From Epiperipatus broadwayi (taxonomy: Eukaryota > Onychophora > Udeonychophora > Euonychophora > Peripatidae), in assembly GCA_028023455.1 (NCBI GenBank), contig JAQFVV010000285.1, positions 678,501 through 742,500 on the forward strand: a DNA stretch of 64,000 nt, read 5' to 3'. Of the stretch, positions 47,203 through 59,995 are shown one piece after another. Each line of letters begins with the position of its first letter. The first letter of the stretch is position 1. Below the pieces are notes generated by a model. That model searched no databases. It was not told the origin of the DNA and saw only the letters and a list, made by a program, of their open reading frames with translations. The position numbers and the translations under genes were made by a program.

Positions 47203-49430
47203 TTAGGTTTCAAAAACAACTTTATTTAGTAAACAAAGATTACATCTGTAGTTATATTTACATACATATGTAATCTAATTATTATCATAAATAATATTGG
47301 ATAGGAATAAAAATAATTAAAAGTTCAAAAGTTCAATGAATAGTATAGATGACAAAATAAGTAATACTTGGCCATTGTCAAAGGGATATATCTATAATAT
47401 AAAATTCATTAGCTGTACATTAAGAAATGCCAATAGCAGCAAAATACTTTATGGCTATATTTTCTATAGAGAATATTTAATAAGACCTTTAGCAAAGTAT
47501 GTAGGCAGTGCAGATTTGAATGCTAGATTAATTAGGGCACCTTTTTCTTACCTGTTGCTAAGAAATATATGTCACTGGAATGGTCATTGGAATGTTCATA
47601 AGTTTTTAACAAGGCTGAATATTTGCTAAATTTATTATATTCACTATATAAGAGTATATATTCTTAGTCATACAGGAAAACAAGAAAAACACTAAGTTGT
47701 ATTTAAAGTTAGGTTTGGAAAAATAGTAGAAAACCAATTAGCTTTCGTTTAGAAGATATATGGGTGAATCATCATATAATTACTTAATTGGATCTGGAGG
47801 ACTGGTTTTGTGGTATTATGGAAGAAAATTAAATTTGAGACAGGAGGTATAAGAGTGCACATGTAGTAGCAAAAGGATAAGGAGTGCAATCTTGCTATTT
47901 CTAGTTTTCAGCTGCTCAAGCTTATTGGAGAAGTTAGCTAGATGGTGTTGTGACAAAGACAGAAAGTATATCTTGAACTAAAATGCATATAGGCAATATA
48001 GCTGCACAGATAGTGGGAATGGAAAATCAATGAAGTGTTTCAATGATGCTATTGAGTATAATCATGTTCTACCTAGATGTGTTCAACATGATCTCTCTGG
48101 TTGTGGCAAAGGCTAGACAATTATGGAGTAGAAGGAACTGTGCTTTCTTCTCCCTGTGACACAAGCTTCAGAAAGGGTCAATATTGGTAAATAGTCTATG
48201 ATATCAGAGAAAATGAGATGTGAGTAGAATACAGAGATTGATTTTCAAGTGAAACTCAAAGAACATAGGCTCCAATAGCCATTTTTAAATTGATGCAGCA
48301 ATTGTCTGTGTAATCAATTAGTAAATTTATTGAAGTGGAAAATTTGATAGTGAATGCCTTGAAATTGGCTAATGAGGAATGATAGAAATCCATGTATATG
48401 AGGGGTAGTGGTTTAGTTCTGGAAAGCATCTTGTAATGGATGCTAGGTATTTATGATTTTTTGAATATGGAATACATAGATGGAGTAAAGATCTAGTCCA
48501 TTCTGGGTTATGGTGTGACTTAATCTTCTTGTAGAGATAGAGATTGTTTTTCTGGACCATAGCAGCTTGCTGCAATGTGAAAACATTGAAATAAACGGTT
48601 CAGTGAAATTGATGATTGGCAAAAAATAAACTATTTTTGTAGTTACTATCTGGCCGAAGAGATACACTTTTGAGTATAATTAGAGATATGTTTTGAACAG
48701 GGAGTAGGTTATCCACTCAGCATCATATCTTAGTCTATTCTGAATTTTTGGACTTATATTGGTAGTTTCCAGATAGAAAGGGAAGCTGAGGAAATCAGTA
48801 GGTTTGCCTTGGTAGATTTGTTTGTACTGTTTGCCTATATAGAAAAACCAAAAAGAAGTTTTATTAATATTAAATCTGAGCTTAAAGTTAGTAGTATAAT
48901 CATTAATATTTTTTTTTGTTAGACAGGCAACTGTTTTTAGGGGAAGACAATTACACCATCCATATAAGCTAGGCATGATATATATATATGGGATTTACAT
49001 GCCTTGAATTTTTAGCTGCATTTTATTTATGAGAGGCTTGATATACATCATAAATAATAAGGTCCTGGGTGATAATCATTGTGGTACTGATTAACTGTAA
49101 AAAAATGAAGGCAATGATCTTCCATTGTGAATAATGTGAATTTATGGGCTTAGTAGCAGATTGCTTAAAAGATATAAAAGAGTATGGGGCATGGTTATGT
49201 TAGCATTGAATTAAGATGTCAACCGGGATGAGCCAAATGCATCTTTAATGTTAATTTGGACAGCTATTGGAGCATACCCTTTTGATTTCGAACTGAATTC
49301 AAGATTGTTTTAAAGAGAAGTGCAGCTTGGCCTGAAGAACCTTTCTTTGCAAGAATTGCATAGGTGATATTTCCGTGTATTCTTTTGACATTAAAATTCT
49401 TGAAAAGGTTCTGAAAGACAAAATTGTACC
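47203..49430 (-). mobile_element. LINE, 5'-truncated, minus strand, decayed
   Basis: The minus-strand 3' end reads AATAAAGTTGTTTTTGAAAC, the signature seen at 43693 and 14030. Going upstream, the frame 48976-48680 encodes LRFNINKTSFWFFYIG and FLSFPFYLETTNISPKIQNR, the post-palm RT segment. YMDGVIVF (expected YxDD, second Asp lost) lies around 48965. The motif B remnant LSPRTLLFMMYIKPLINK is around 49030-49090 and motif A remnant INIKDAFGSSRL around 49250. QAALLFKTILNSVRNQKGM precedes it. Stops and frameshifts are frequent. The upstream side ends in the triplet array at 49432. Confidence 0.7.
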
Positions 49431-49431
49431 A

Positions 49432-49637
<206 letters not shown>

Positions 49638-50697
49638 AAAAATAAATATAAGTAGTCTGCAATAAATATTTATGTTGAATTCTGGAACAGCACAATTTCT
49701 TATATTGTTAATGCTTCGAGTAAGTTGCTTCAAATGTTAGTATAATTGGTATTGTAATTATATATATTAAAACTAATAGTTACGATTTATATATAATATT
49801 TATTTCTAAAAAAATGTGACTGCTTTAACATGACATATAATTGAAGGAAGGATAAAATATGTATTATTGAAAATTTTTTAATTTATTAAAACTGTTAATT
49901 TGGAAAGACCTCGGAATCAATGGTTTTTTCAGTATTTATATAATAGTAATAATAGTAGTGCAGTAGTAGTAATAAAGATTTTTAAAAAAGTTAAAACTTT
50001 TGTTTTTGTTTGTTTACTTGATTATTTATTTAGCTTATTAATATTTTTGGGACAGTAGATATTGTAATATATTTACGGAGATTATTAAATAATTCCTGTT
50101 TGTTGGATTATTTAATATGTTTAAGCAATTTTATTTGTTAGAATAGCTTGTTTAAAATTCATTAATCAATATTCATTATCGTATGGCTATTTTATTGGAA
50201 TTCCTCCAGACGGTATTCTTTCCCTGTATTGAATTTCCACAACTTTTAAATTATGCAAAAAATTGCTAAAGATTGCATCTTATCTCTAAAAAATGTTTAT
50301 AATTGTTTGAATTAATATGAGAATAATGATAAAAATATAAACATTGTCTCATCCTAAAAAATTCGAAATTTTACTTCTCTCCTAATATATTTTGGAGTCC
50401 AAAATTATATGAAATGACCATCAAAAGTTTCTAGGGATTATATTTTTCAATGAAGATTTATTTCACCATCATAAAGAATTTATAGTGAATAAAGATCTTA
50501 ATTTTACAAAAGTCATTTATAGATATGAAAGTTATTTAATTATTCATGAAAATAGGAATTCAATTCTGTTATATGATAGCCTCATTCAAATGAAGATATA
50601 ATAAAATTCAATCTGTTTTTAACAAATTCTCGAGATCCAATAATTTTCAATAATAATCAAAATATTTTTTTATAGATATAGTTAATAATCTCACCAC
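49638..50697. other. AT-rich DNA, nothing recognised
   Basis: Short TAG/TAA triplet runs lie near 49945-49975. No gene or shared repeat was recognised. Confidence 0.5.
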
Positions 50698-50830
50698 CAC
50701 CGACCTTTCTTTTTAAAACGTATGACTAAAGATATTTTAGATAGACAAATTATCTTCAAGATACATTTTGTGCTAAACCAGAACAGATCAGTTGGCTCAG
50801 ATCACTGCCTTTCGCATATATTTTCATCAT
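50698..50830 (+). repeat. Very diverged FB1 fragment
   Basis: ACATTTTGTGCTAAACCAGA, then GATCAGTTGGCTCAGATCA and TTTCGCATATAT line up in order with the FB1 phrases ATTTCATGCTAAACCAG, CATCAGTTGGTCCAGATTA and CTACACATATAT. The ends are not defined. Confidence 0.55.
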
Positions 50831-50944
50831 ATGTGGAACATTTATCGGCAGTAAATTGTTATATTTTTGATTTATAAGTATCAAACTCATTGATTTTTCC
50901 CACAATTTACACAGATCCATTCTAGTTATAAAAGTATAAGCTTT

Positions 50945-51105
50945 AACTCAGATTAATGTAATCATAAATATACAAAGACCATATATAGAGAGAAAAGCTT
51001 GTAATAGTCAAAAGTAGGCTAAACACATACTGTTTAACAAATAAAATAACTTTATGAAAGCTTTTCTCTATACTGTTTTTGGTGTATTTATGATTACATC
51101 CATTC
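50945..51105. repeat. Inverted repeat, ~45-bp arms
   Basis: ATGTAATCATAAATATACAA and GAGAGAAAAGCTT on the left are mirrored by AAGCTTTTCTCTATA and TGTATTTATGATTACAT on the right. The loop is about 75 bp. It is a small fold-back element with no match to the other families. Confidence 0.75.
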
Positions 51106-51630
51106 TAGATAAATACAATCGTGATTATTACTAATCACTTATGAATCTATAATAATATTTTAATTTCAAAAAAAATTTGCAGAGGTCAGCATTTTAGCTA
51201 AAATATTGAATTTCTGTTGCCATTTATCATCTCAAATCACTTGCTGTGACAGTACAATAATGTATTAATGCTACCACATTTCTTTCTTTCAATTTCATGT
51301 ACTACAAATTCAACTCAACTTTTTTCTTGTTTGTCAACTTTTAATTTTTCTACTTTTTTTTTCTACTTTAATAAAAATAGTTATACCCTTTTCTGAGTGT
51401 CTGATAATTCCTGTCTCCAAAACTTTTTCGGACTGACGAATTTTTCACATTTTAAGAATAAATGTTTTACTAGCTTACCATAATTATAGACTCTGCATTG
51501 ATAGAAAAAAACAAATAGCCAATTGTAGTTAGATTTATTAGTTTATAGATGTTTACTGAATGTTTTTGAGTTTGTAAATGTTTGTATGATGTAATGTTTT
51601 GGTTGTATAAAGCTAAAGATCACTTTTGTT
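51106..51630. other. AT-rich DNA, nothing recognised
   Basis: No gene, RNA or shared repeat was recognised. Confidence 0.5.
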
Positions 51631-51730
51631 CAATATTGTTTGGTGTGGTGGCAGAGCGATAGAGTCTGAAGTAAAGTGTCCATAGATCAGGATTCCAGAA
51701 CTCTGAACAATAAAGGATTTCATTATTATT
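51631..51730 (+). repeat. Single tRNA-like monomer (family S2)
   Basis: GTGGTGGCAGAGCGATAGAG fits an A box, and AGATCAGGATTCC has B-box-like position and ends. The tail GAACAATAAAGGATTTCATT matches the monomer tail in the array at 37150-37640. It is not a functional tRNA gene because no acceptor stem is visible. Confidence 0.55.
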
Positions 51731-51971
51731 TTTAGAATATCATTAAAATTTTTAGAATATCATTAAAATTTTTGAATAATTATTCTATCTCTCTTTATAT
51801 ACATATATTTATTGAAGGCAAAGGTAGATTACCTCTTCCTCCCCATGACCAATAATAATTGAGATTTTTAATAATAATAATTGAGATTTTTAAAATGTGG
51901 ATATATAAAATGAAATTGTCTTATTTTGGTTCCTGATAAATATTCTTAATAATCCAACAACAACACCAAAA

Positions 51972-52689
51972 TTGGATTAATTTGATAAATCCTGTTCTAG
52001 AAAGAAAGACCACTTACTGGGAGACATATAAACTGAATTATCCAGATCTACTGCCACTGCATAATGCTCTAGGACTAACTAATAAGCTGCTAATAAAGAA
52101 ATCAGAAAGGTGGGTCCTAGAATCCAAATTCATAGACTTTTTGCTGAAATGCAACCTCTCCTCTCTGCCAACAACCACTTTCTTGTGTGGCAAAGAGGCT
52201 TCAACAATCTCAACCCCCAGTTTCAGCTGTGTTCTTTGGCAGATGAAACCATCACTCATATCATCCATACATGTCCAGCTCTTGGTCCAGTTAGAATGTT
52301 CATCAATGAAAATGTCTCCCATGATCACAGAGATGTCCTATTCATACAAAATGCCATAAAGTCAGGTATTTTTTCAAGAATCAGACTATTTGTGTTTTTC
52401 TCTTTTTCAATCTGGCTTGTCAGATGTAAATACATTTTCAGTAACTCAAATCTAAATATACTGAAATACTTAATAAACCTTTTAAAAGGGTTTTGCCTCA
52501 GCCCCCAAATGGCTACATACAGAATCCTGGACATTGATGAATTTTACAGGACTGAATTTTCCATAGACTTTAACTGAAATACCCAACTCTCCAATGGATT
52601 AAAAACCCCTAGCTCCACAGTTTCAAGACAATTAGTTTTTCTGTAATTTTTTTGTATCTAAAGTTCTAATAAATATACTTTTGGAAAAA
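51972..52689 (+). mobile_element. 5'-truncated LINE with 13-bp TSD
   Basis: AACAACACCAAAA occurs at 51959-51971 and 52690-52702. The 718-bp insert encodes the C-terminal LINE region: WVLESKFIDFLLKCNLSSLP in one frame (51982 on), then after a frameshift near 52165 QFQLCSLADETITHIIHTC (Zn region with the first Cys pair incomplete), SIWLVRCKYIF and a stop at 52577. The 3' UTR ends AATAAATATACTTTTGG plus a short A run. Typical target-primed reverse transcription with 5' truncation is the simplest explanation. Confidence 0.9.
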
Positions 52690-52702
52690 AACAACACCAA
52701 AA

Positions 52703-53529
52703 AGTAATAATGTAAATTTGAAAACAATAATGATAAAAATAAATAAACAAAAAGAACAGACATTAGCTAAAATAAAAAGCCTAATTAATTAATGTCTTAC
52801 TACTTTCAATCACAGTCCTACTTAGGCACATTAAGATGCTAAGATCACGTGTTAGAGATCCACACGATGTAGACATTTGTTTTGTAATCTCCAAATATAA
52901 ATGATTCTACCAACTTTCAAATTTAGATCTAGAACTTAAAAATATTATTTCTTAAAATATAATCTCAGAATTAGCAGTTAATATTTGCTTATTACAAAAC
53001 TTTTCAATTTATCTAAATACTGAAATATAAGGTTTGTAAAATTATGCTACCAAATTAAAACAAATTAATTTGCGCTTTTGTAGCACATTTTCCTGACTTG
53101 TTTATGACCCGGGTTTGAATTTAGGCCAAACAAATTTAAATGTTTTTTTTTTAGCAAATATTCGGAAATTTATTTTTCTGTTAGCCAGTCCGTAGCTAGC
53201 CTAGCTAACCATTCACAACTGGTCGGAAAATAGGTATCTAACTAATTGTAGCTAGAGAGTAAAAAACGGTAAACTTTTAATAGATAGTTCTTTTTTCTTT
53301 ATTTTTTCTAAGAATGCATCTGATGAAACTTTTGCTCTGCAATGAGATATTTAGAGGCTGTTTTAATTTTTATATTTGTTATGTATATGTTCTTTAATAG
53401 ACTATCTATGTATGTCTTCATCTCTGTCTATCTACCTATTTTTCCACCATGTATGTATCTCTATCTATCTACTTATTTTTTACCTTCTACCTACCTACAT
53501 ATCTATCCACCTATTTGCTTACCTACCAT

Positions 53530-53530
<1 letters not shown>
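52703..53530. other. AT-rich DNA, nothing recognised
   Basis: Contains a clustered GCTAGC/TAGCT phrase near 53190-53265 and CTAT/CTAC-like sequence approaching the microsatellite. No gene was recognised. Confidence 0.5.
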
Positions 53531-53798
<268 letters not shown>

Positions 53799-54420
53799 TT
53801 ATCAACCTATCTATTATTTTTTGTCATATTAACATTAATGCACTAATAACATTATATGTATATAGTGTATAATGCAACCAGGTTATAGAGTAAAGAAACA
53901 ATTTTCCATAATAAAATTTATAAGTTACACTTTTTATGTATAGAGATATTTAAATAGGCTTATTTAAATTAATTTTAACTTTTTTTTAGGTTTATCTTGG
54001 TCCTGGACAATAATGACACTGCCTAGATTATTCTTTTTACAATAGCTCTATTAGTAAATTATTCATTCTGTTTTTTTGTTCCCTTTAACAATTTATTTTT
54101 AGACATAATGAATCTATAATTTTGTTTTTATTTTTTGTTTCTAGATAGCAAGTCTAACCAGAGTAGAACAATCCTATTGTCAGTCACTCATTATACAATG
54201 CCATAGAAACTTTTTATAGTTTGCTTGACTAGATTAAACAAAGGTGTGCTTTTGTTTATGTTTATTTACATTTTTATTTATTTTTTTCTTTCAAACATAA
54301 TTTCATTTACTCTAATGATATGTTTATTAATAAATGTGACCTACATTCTATAATTTCTTATGTTTGTTTTTTTAAATCTAACATGACGTCTGAGAAAGCT
54401 TAGATATAAGTATTTTTTGA
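53799..54420. other. AT-rich DNA, nothing recognised
   Basis: No gene, RNA or shared repeat was recognised. Confidence 0.5.
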
Positions 54421-54985
54421 TGTGATAACATGTTGGACTATTTCCATCAACTATCATTAAATGTTGAATGTATAGAAAATTTTAAATTTTATTTAAACTT
54501 TTCAAATACAAACGACTTATTGGTAATAACAGACACTTAGACAACACAGTAATTACAAAAGTTTCGAGTATTATTTTCCACTCTTCTTCAGGTATTGATG
54601 ACCTGATTAATGTCAATATGAGCATGGTACTTGAACTTACACCTTTAAATTCTTGTCGAATACCAAGGCAACATCTGAGCTATTCTGGCAAGTGCAATAG
54701 ATAGCTCAGTTAGTTAGAGCATTGCCTTAAAATTCTATATTCAAGAAGTGATAAGTTTGACTTCTATGCTAACACTGGTTAGCCCAACATGTAAAGAAGA
54801 GTGGAGAATAATACTACTACTTAAAATGTTGTGTAATTACTAATCTGTTATATAACCTGCATTGTCTATTTGTGTGTTATTACTAACAAGTTGTTTATAT
54901 TTGAAAAGTTTAAATAAAGTTTAAAATTTTCTATACATTCACATGTAATGATGGGTGGTGAAAATAGCCAAACATATCATTATAC
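54421..54985. mobile_element. FB3 fold-back element, long copy, with tRNA-like core
   Basis: The left arm (TGATAACATGTTGGACTA at 54421; TTTCAAATACAAACGACTT; CAGACACTTAGACAACACAG) is mirrored in the right arm from about 54793. The unique centre holds the tRNA-like segment at 54699-54771. The left arm on the minus strand contains CTGAAGA (54591-54585), a 4-bp stem GAGT/ACTC and GAAAC (54565-54561). A shorter copy lacking the centre is at 11475-11642. Confidence 0.75.
54699..54771 (+). other. tRNA-like segment inside FB3
   Basis: TAGCTCAGTTAGTTAGAGCA (54702-54721) is a near-perfect A box and D arm. The B-box equivalent GATAAGTTTGACTTC (54750-54764) is degraded relative to GGTTCGANTCC. There is no acceptor-stem pairing, so I regard it as a tRNA-derived SINE head or tRNA pseudogene captured in the element. 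Confidence 0.6.
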
Positions 54986-56330
54986 CTAATATAACATCAT
55001 CACAAACTTTCAAGCAAATAATTTTTTTTCAATATAATGTTGATACTTACAATTCTAAATACTTTCATTATTTTTAGTAGTTTTAAAAATAATTAAAATA
55101 ATAATTATGCTAGAAAATAATTTAATTTTGCTAGAAACTTTGTTTAAACTGATGGTCCCATCCAAGAAAAATAAAACATACATTTTAGTCTTCAAATTAA
55201 GTATATTTATTCTTTCCCTGACATAAATAAATCAGATTTACAAGGTTGAAATTTTTGAGTATTCATTTTAAGAATTTTGTAAATAACAGAAATCTTACTA
55301 AACATACAATATTAGAAATTAATCAGTCTTTAATTAATACACAATATTTTGGAACAATGAATTCCCCACAATAATGTATCCATGTTAAATATAAATTTCT
55401 CCTAATATTTTCATCTAACTGTTAATCTTGAGGGAAAATGAATTCACTTTCAACTGCAGATCAAGACATACATTATGGGGCAAAAAAATTAGGTAATATA
55501 AATTATAAGATTTAACTTTTAATCTATGAGATGTTTATATAACTTTATTTTATATATTTTAGCAGCGATTGCAAATAAAGTTAAATTTTTTTCTTACTAG
55601 CAGTTAAACGATAATAGTATGTGATGTTTAATATATTATAAACGGTGCTTAAATAACATGCTTGAAATATTAAATATGTATTTATAAAAGATAATATTTT
55701 TTTATATTTAATATAAAAATAAATTACAATGATTAAACTGTTGCTAATATTATAAATACACAGTTCTGCCTAAAAAGCTAATCTAGAAATAATAATATTT
55801 GTATATTCCATGCTCTAGAAATCATGTGATGTTAAAATTGAAAGAGACATAATTAAGCTGTTATGCAGGGATTTGTATCTTTTAAATGCATCACTGTATT
55901 AATTCACATAGGGAAAAATAATCGAAAGATTTATTATTAGGGGAGTCATATTATATGATGTGTGAGCATCAGAAATGAAAAAAGTGAGTTACAATCTATA
56001 GATTTTTAACTCTAGAATTTAACACCATATCATAGCATCAGTCCTAGCAGGGCTATGAAGATATACAATTAAACTTGTTCAGCTTTTATATTTTCTAAAT
56101 TCATACTATAATCAAAATTTCATCATAAACTTTTGTGAAGATTAGTCTTTATTTTTTACATGAATAGAATACTTAATATTATTCCAAAATTAAAAATTAA
56201 AAGAAAACTATACTAAAAGTTAATTTTTTAGTTCACATATTATAATTAGCTCATTGTTATAAATAATTTAATTATATATATATGCATTCACATACATTTT
56301 AATAAATATATTGACATATTTATACAAGTA
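54986..56330. other. AT-rich DNA, nothing recognised
   Basis: No gene, RNA or shared repeat was recognised. Confidence 0.5.
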
Positions 56331-56591
56331 TGTAAACTTATAAATAAATATTAGAAAATACAGTGATTAAAATTTGTTAAAAAGAACAAAAAATATAAAC
56401 GTCACTTAGGAGCACTTTCAACTATCATTGTAGTCTTTGTCAACTAATACTTTGAAAGGTCAACTTTCCCATTATTAGTTGACAAAGACTACAATGATAA
56501 TTGAAAGCGCTCCTAAGTGACGTTTATATTTTTTGTTCTTTTTAACAAATTTTAATTGCAGTATTTTCTAATATTTATTTATCAGTTTACA
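56331..56591. repeat. Long near-perfect inverted repeat, ~115-bp arms
   Basis: The left arm starts TGTAAACTTATAAATAAATA, and its reverse complement ends near 56591. Inner phrases CGTCACTTAGGAGC and GCTCCTAAGTGACG and the innermost AGTCTTTGTCAACTAATA are mirrored. The loop is about 20-25 bp. It shares no arm sequence with FB1-FB4, so it is a separate fold-back family. Confidence 0.9.
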
Positions 56592-59500
56592 TATATTATT
56601 TTGAAGAAATACACAAATTGATTTGTATTATTATTATTATATACAAGTATGTATATATAAGTACATAAATTTAAATATTAAATGGTGTGTATTTATATAT
56701 GCTTGGAATTTTAGTCTCACTGATTAAATTATCTTAGAACTTTGGTAAAATTTGTCCACAAAAAAACCATAATATATATATATAACAAATTCCTATATAA
56801 TTTAAACCTTTAAATATATAAATTAAATAATTAAGTTATTTTGATATATAATAATTGTTATTAAACATTAGATAACAACAATACCCGAATATTGTACTTT
56901 ATTTTCCACAAAATGTCATCTCTTCGAATGCTATCTGTTATAATTAAAGTTATGTCTGTTTATTTATGTGAAATAATATCTTGAACAAAATTTTGCATTG
57001 CACAAAATAAAAACAACTTTATATAAAGATGTTTTAATGCCTAGCAAATATATTTTTTGCGACGGTATCTTAATATAATTCTTATATAACGTCTTTGCCT
57101 AATATATATAATCAATAATCTTTAATGCTACAATATTATAGTATTTTAGATGTTTATTACAGAAATGTAAACCGTATATTTTAATTATTCAAGAAATCAC
57201 TTAACAAGTTTTAACAAATTTATTTTCTAGATTTTTAATAATGAAATTCACTTTTAAAAAAATTATCTGGTTGTAAGACTTGATTTTGTTCCGTAGTATT
57301 AAATCATTTTAAAGTTCATTTTTTAAACTCTGAAATTGTACATTTGATCTTAATAGAAAAAAGTGCGTAAAATTTAATTTGAGCTAAAATGTTTTATATG
57401 TTTTTAATAATATTACATTTCAACAAGAAAGTGGTTTTACAAATCGGGAAAAAAAAATTGATTAAACGAATACTTAAGAAAGATAGAAACTATTTGAAAA
57501 CTATTTTGTAAAATTGCTTACGTATTATTGAAAACTAAAATAAATTTAATTTCATTTTTTTTATTATTATCTATTTTTTTAATGTGTAATATTACTGGAA
57601 AGTAAATGAAAGTGTTTAATGATAAAATAAATATTGTGTCTAATATTTAAATTTTACAGCCATTTCTTAAAATAGAATATATTTTATTGGCTCATTAGAA
57701 TAACAAATGAACTTATGTTGTTCCTGATTGGATAACTGACGCATTTACATTATAGCTGATTTATACTTTTTTTAAAAAAAGTAATTTAATGAACTGTATA
57801 AAAATTGTGTTTTAGAAATCAACCTATTTAGTTAATTAACGGCATCAATCTATCTTTTGACACTTTATGCATGCACACATATTAATATATAAAATATTTC
57901 AAATTTTTGCGAAAGTTTATTATAATGAATTTTCATGTGTGTGTTAAGGATTTATTTTAATCCATTACTAAACATAAATTTATCTATCTTATATATGTAT
58001 AGTAATAATTAAACAGTCTTGAAACAATTCATTGTAAAAGAAATATCTCTTAAATATACCATCAATATCTATATTTTTATTCTCAGAGAATTGTTTTTTT
58101 TTTTTTTTCAACTTCTATTGCAGTAAATTAATTTTTAATTAATTATTTCATAGAAAGACAACAAAAAACGCCTTAACAATCTGCTGTAGAGAAGCAGTAT
58201 ACAAAAAGGTAGCTAATTTTAAAATATTTTCGATCTTTGTTGTATAAAACGTATATATTAAAGTAAAGATTCTCACGAATTACTGAGTGTAAAACATTAG
58301 CATTATGCAGACATTTTATCTATATATCATCAACAATCTTTCAGATAATAGAAACTATTAATGGTTATTCTTTAAATGATGTCTACTACCTCAAAAATGG
58401 CTTGTAAGATTCAACAAAAACATCGTAGCAAAATGCTAATATTTACAAAAATATGCATAAACATAGCAGTAAATCCAAAATTTATGTTCACACAAAGACA
58501 TACACACAAACATATATGCATTATTATAAATTTGAAATCTGATTGATTGCAAATATTTCTTAGATGCATTAGTCAATTTATTACACATCGTACATACTAT
58601 GTGATGTTTCTGTTCTTTCAGGTGTTATAATGTGGATCAAAATTATCCTACTTCATGTGAAATGTGTATGTTGTTATATTATTCGATTGAGCAATTTATC
58701 CATATATATAATTGATGGAAATGTAGCCAAATTTTAAAATGTAATAAATCACATCCATGATCCAAATAAACAGACTTACTTCCAGTATGGAGTTTCTAGT
58801 GTTTCAAATCTGATGAATAGAACTTGTTTTATGAAATATATATATATTAAATTTAATATTTTAATGGTTAATATAGATGTAAATTAATTAGGAAATGAGA
58901 TTAACTTTGTATATGTAACGGCGATCCCCATTTACTAATTAATTTGCGTACATACGCACATACACGTACGCACACACACATACAGTGGGAGATCAGTTTG
59001 ACAACTTTTATGTTGACAAATAGTTGTGATATAATAGATTTTAATCTGAGAGGGATACTATTATTGATTTGAAATCTGGAATTTTAAATATATATATATA
59101 AATACAACTGTTAAGTATTAAAAATGAATATTAATAATAATTAAAAGCTCAGAAGTATTTTTAGTTACTTCTGTATCAATTTTTAATTAGCAAACAGTTT
59201 ATTTGTTTATCATATGATATCCCAAAACTATACGAATTTTATTTAATTCTTTTTTATTAATTAAAAATTCCCTACTTCTATTTATAAAAATAGTCTCCTT
59301 AACTAAATTTCTAGTGATTCAGATTAAAATTAAAAGTAAAATGCCAGTGTTTTCTCACAAAACCAAAAAAATCAATATTATTATTAAATCATTATTTATC
59401 TTTTTAAAACGTTTTATATATTTATATAAAAGCTAATGTTTTTTTTGCGCTATTTCCTAATTTTAAACTTTCATCCCTCTATCTACGAAGCATCACTTTC

Positions 59501-59596
59501 GGCATAACTTGATATAGAGTATTATTATTTTGTTGTTCTCAAACATCATAATTTTTTTATTTATTCATTGAACAGAAAATGAAAGCTTACATAATT
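56592..59596. other. AT-rich DNA, nothing recognised
   Basis: Three kilobases of AT-rich sequence with TA runs and a short CA/CG dinucleotide patch near 58945-58985. No supportable gene, RNA gene or repeat family. Confidence 0.5.
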
Positions 59597-59611
59597 ATCA
59601 ATATATATTTA

Positions 59612-59980
59612 AACTCAGACTTCTACACGACCCACTACTCTCAGTGCCATCTCATATTGCTGACCCACCTGATCACACACATGTTAAAAAGATAAATAAT
59701 CACCAATATACGTATTTTCATGCTAAACCAGCAATCATCAGCTGGTCTAGATTACATCCTCACAAATATATATAATCAGTGCTCAGTTTTATATTAAGAT
59801 AGCCAATCTTCATACTTTAATGGACAGGCTTCAAACTATTCCAACTCACAACTCTTCAACCTTCGATTTCATTGAAAATCTGATGATGGAACGTTCAAAG
59901 CCCTTGTTAGTGCCAAGGTTGTCTGAGTTCGAATCCCACCTTATTACATATATAAATGCAGGTTTAAGCCTGTGTAATGT
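59612..59980 (+). mobile_element. FB1 monomer with 15-bp TSD
   Basis: ATCAATATATATTTA flanks it at 59597-59611 and 59981-59995. The 369-bp element runs in FB1 order (CACGACCCACTACTC, AATCACCAATATACG, GCTAAACCAGCAATCATCAG, CATACTTTAATGGACAGGCT, TTTCATTGAAAATCTGATGA). It ends with GAGTTCGAATCCCACC, a perfect B-box-like T-arm sequence, and GCAGGTTTAAGCCTG, the small terminal hairpin. It is a monomer without the inverted end. Confidence 0.85.
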
Positions 59981-59995
59981 ATCAATATATATTTA

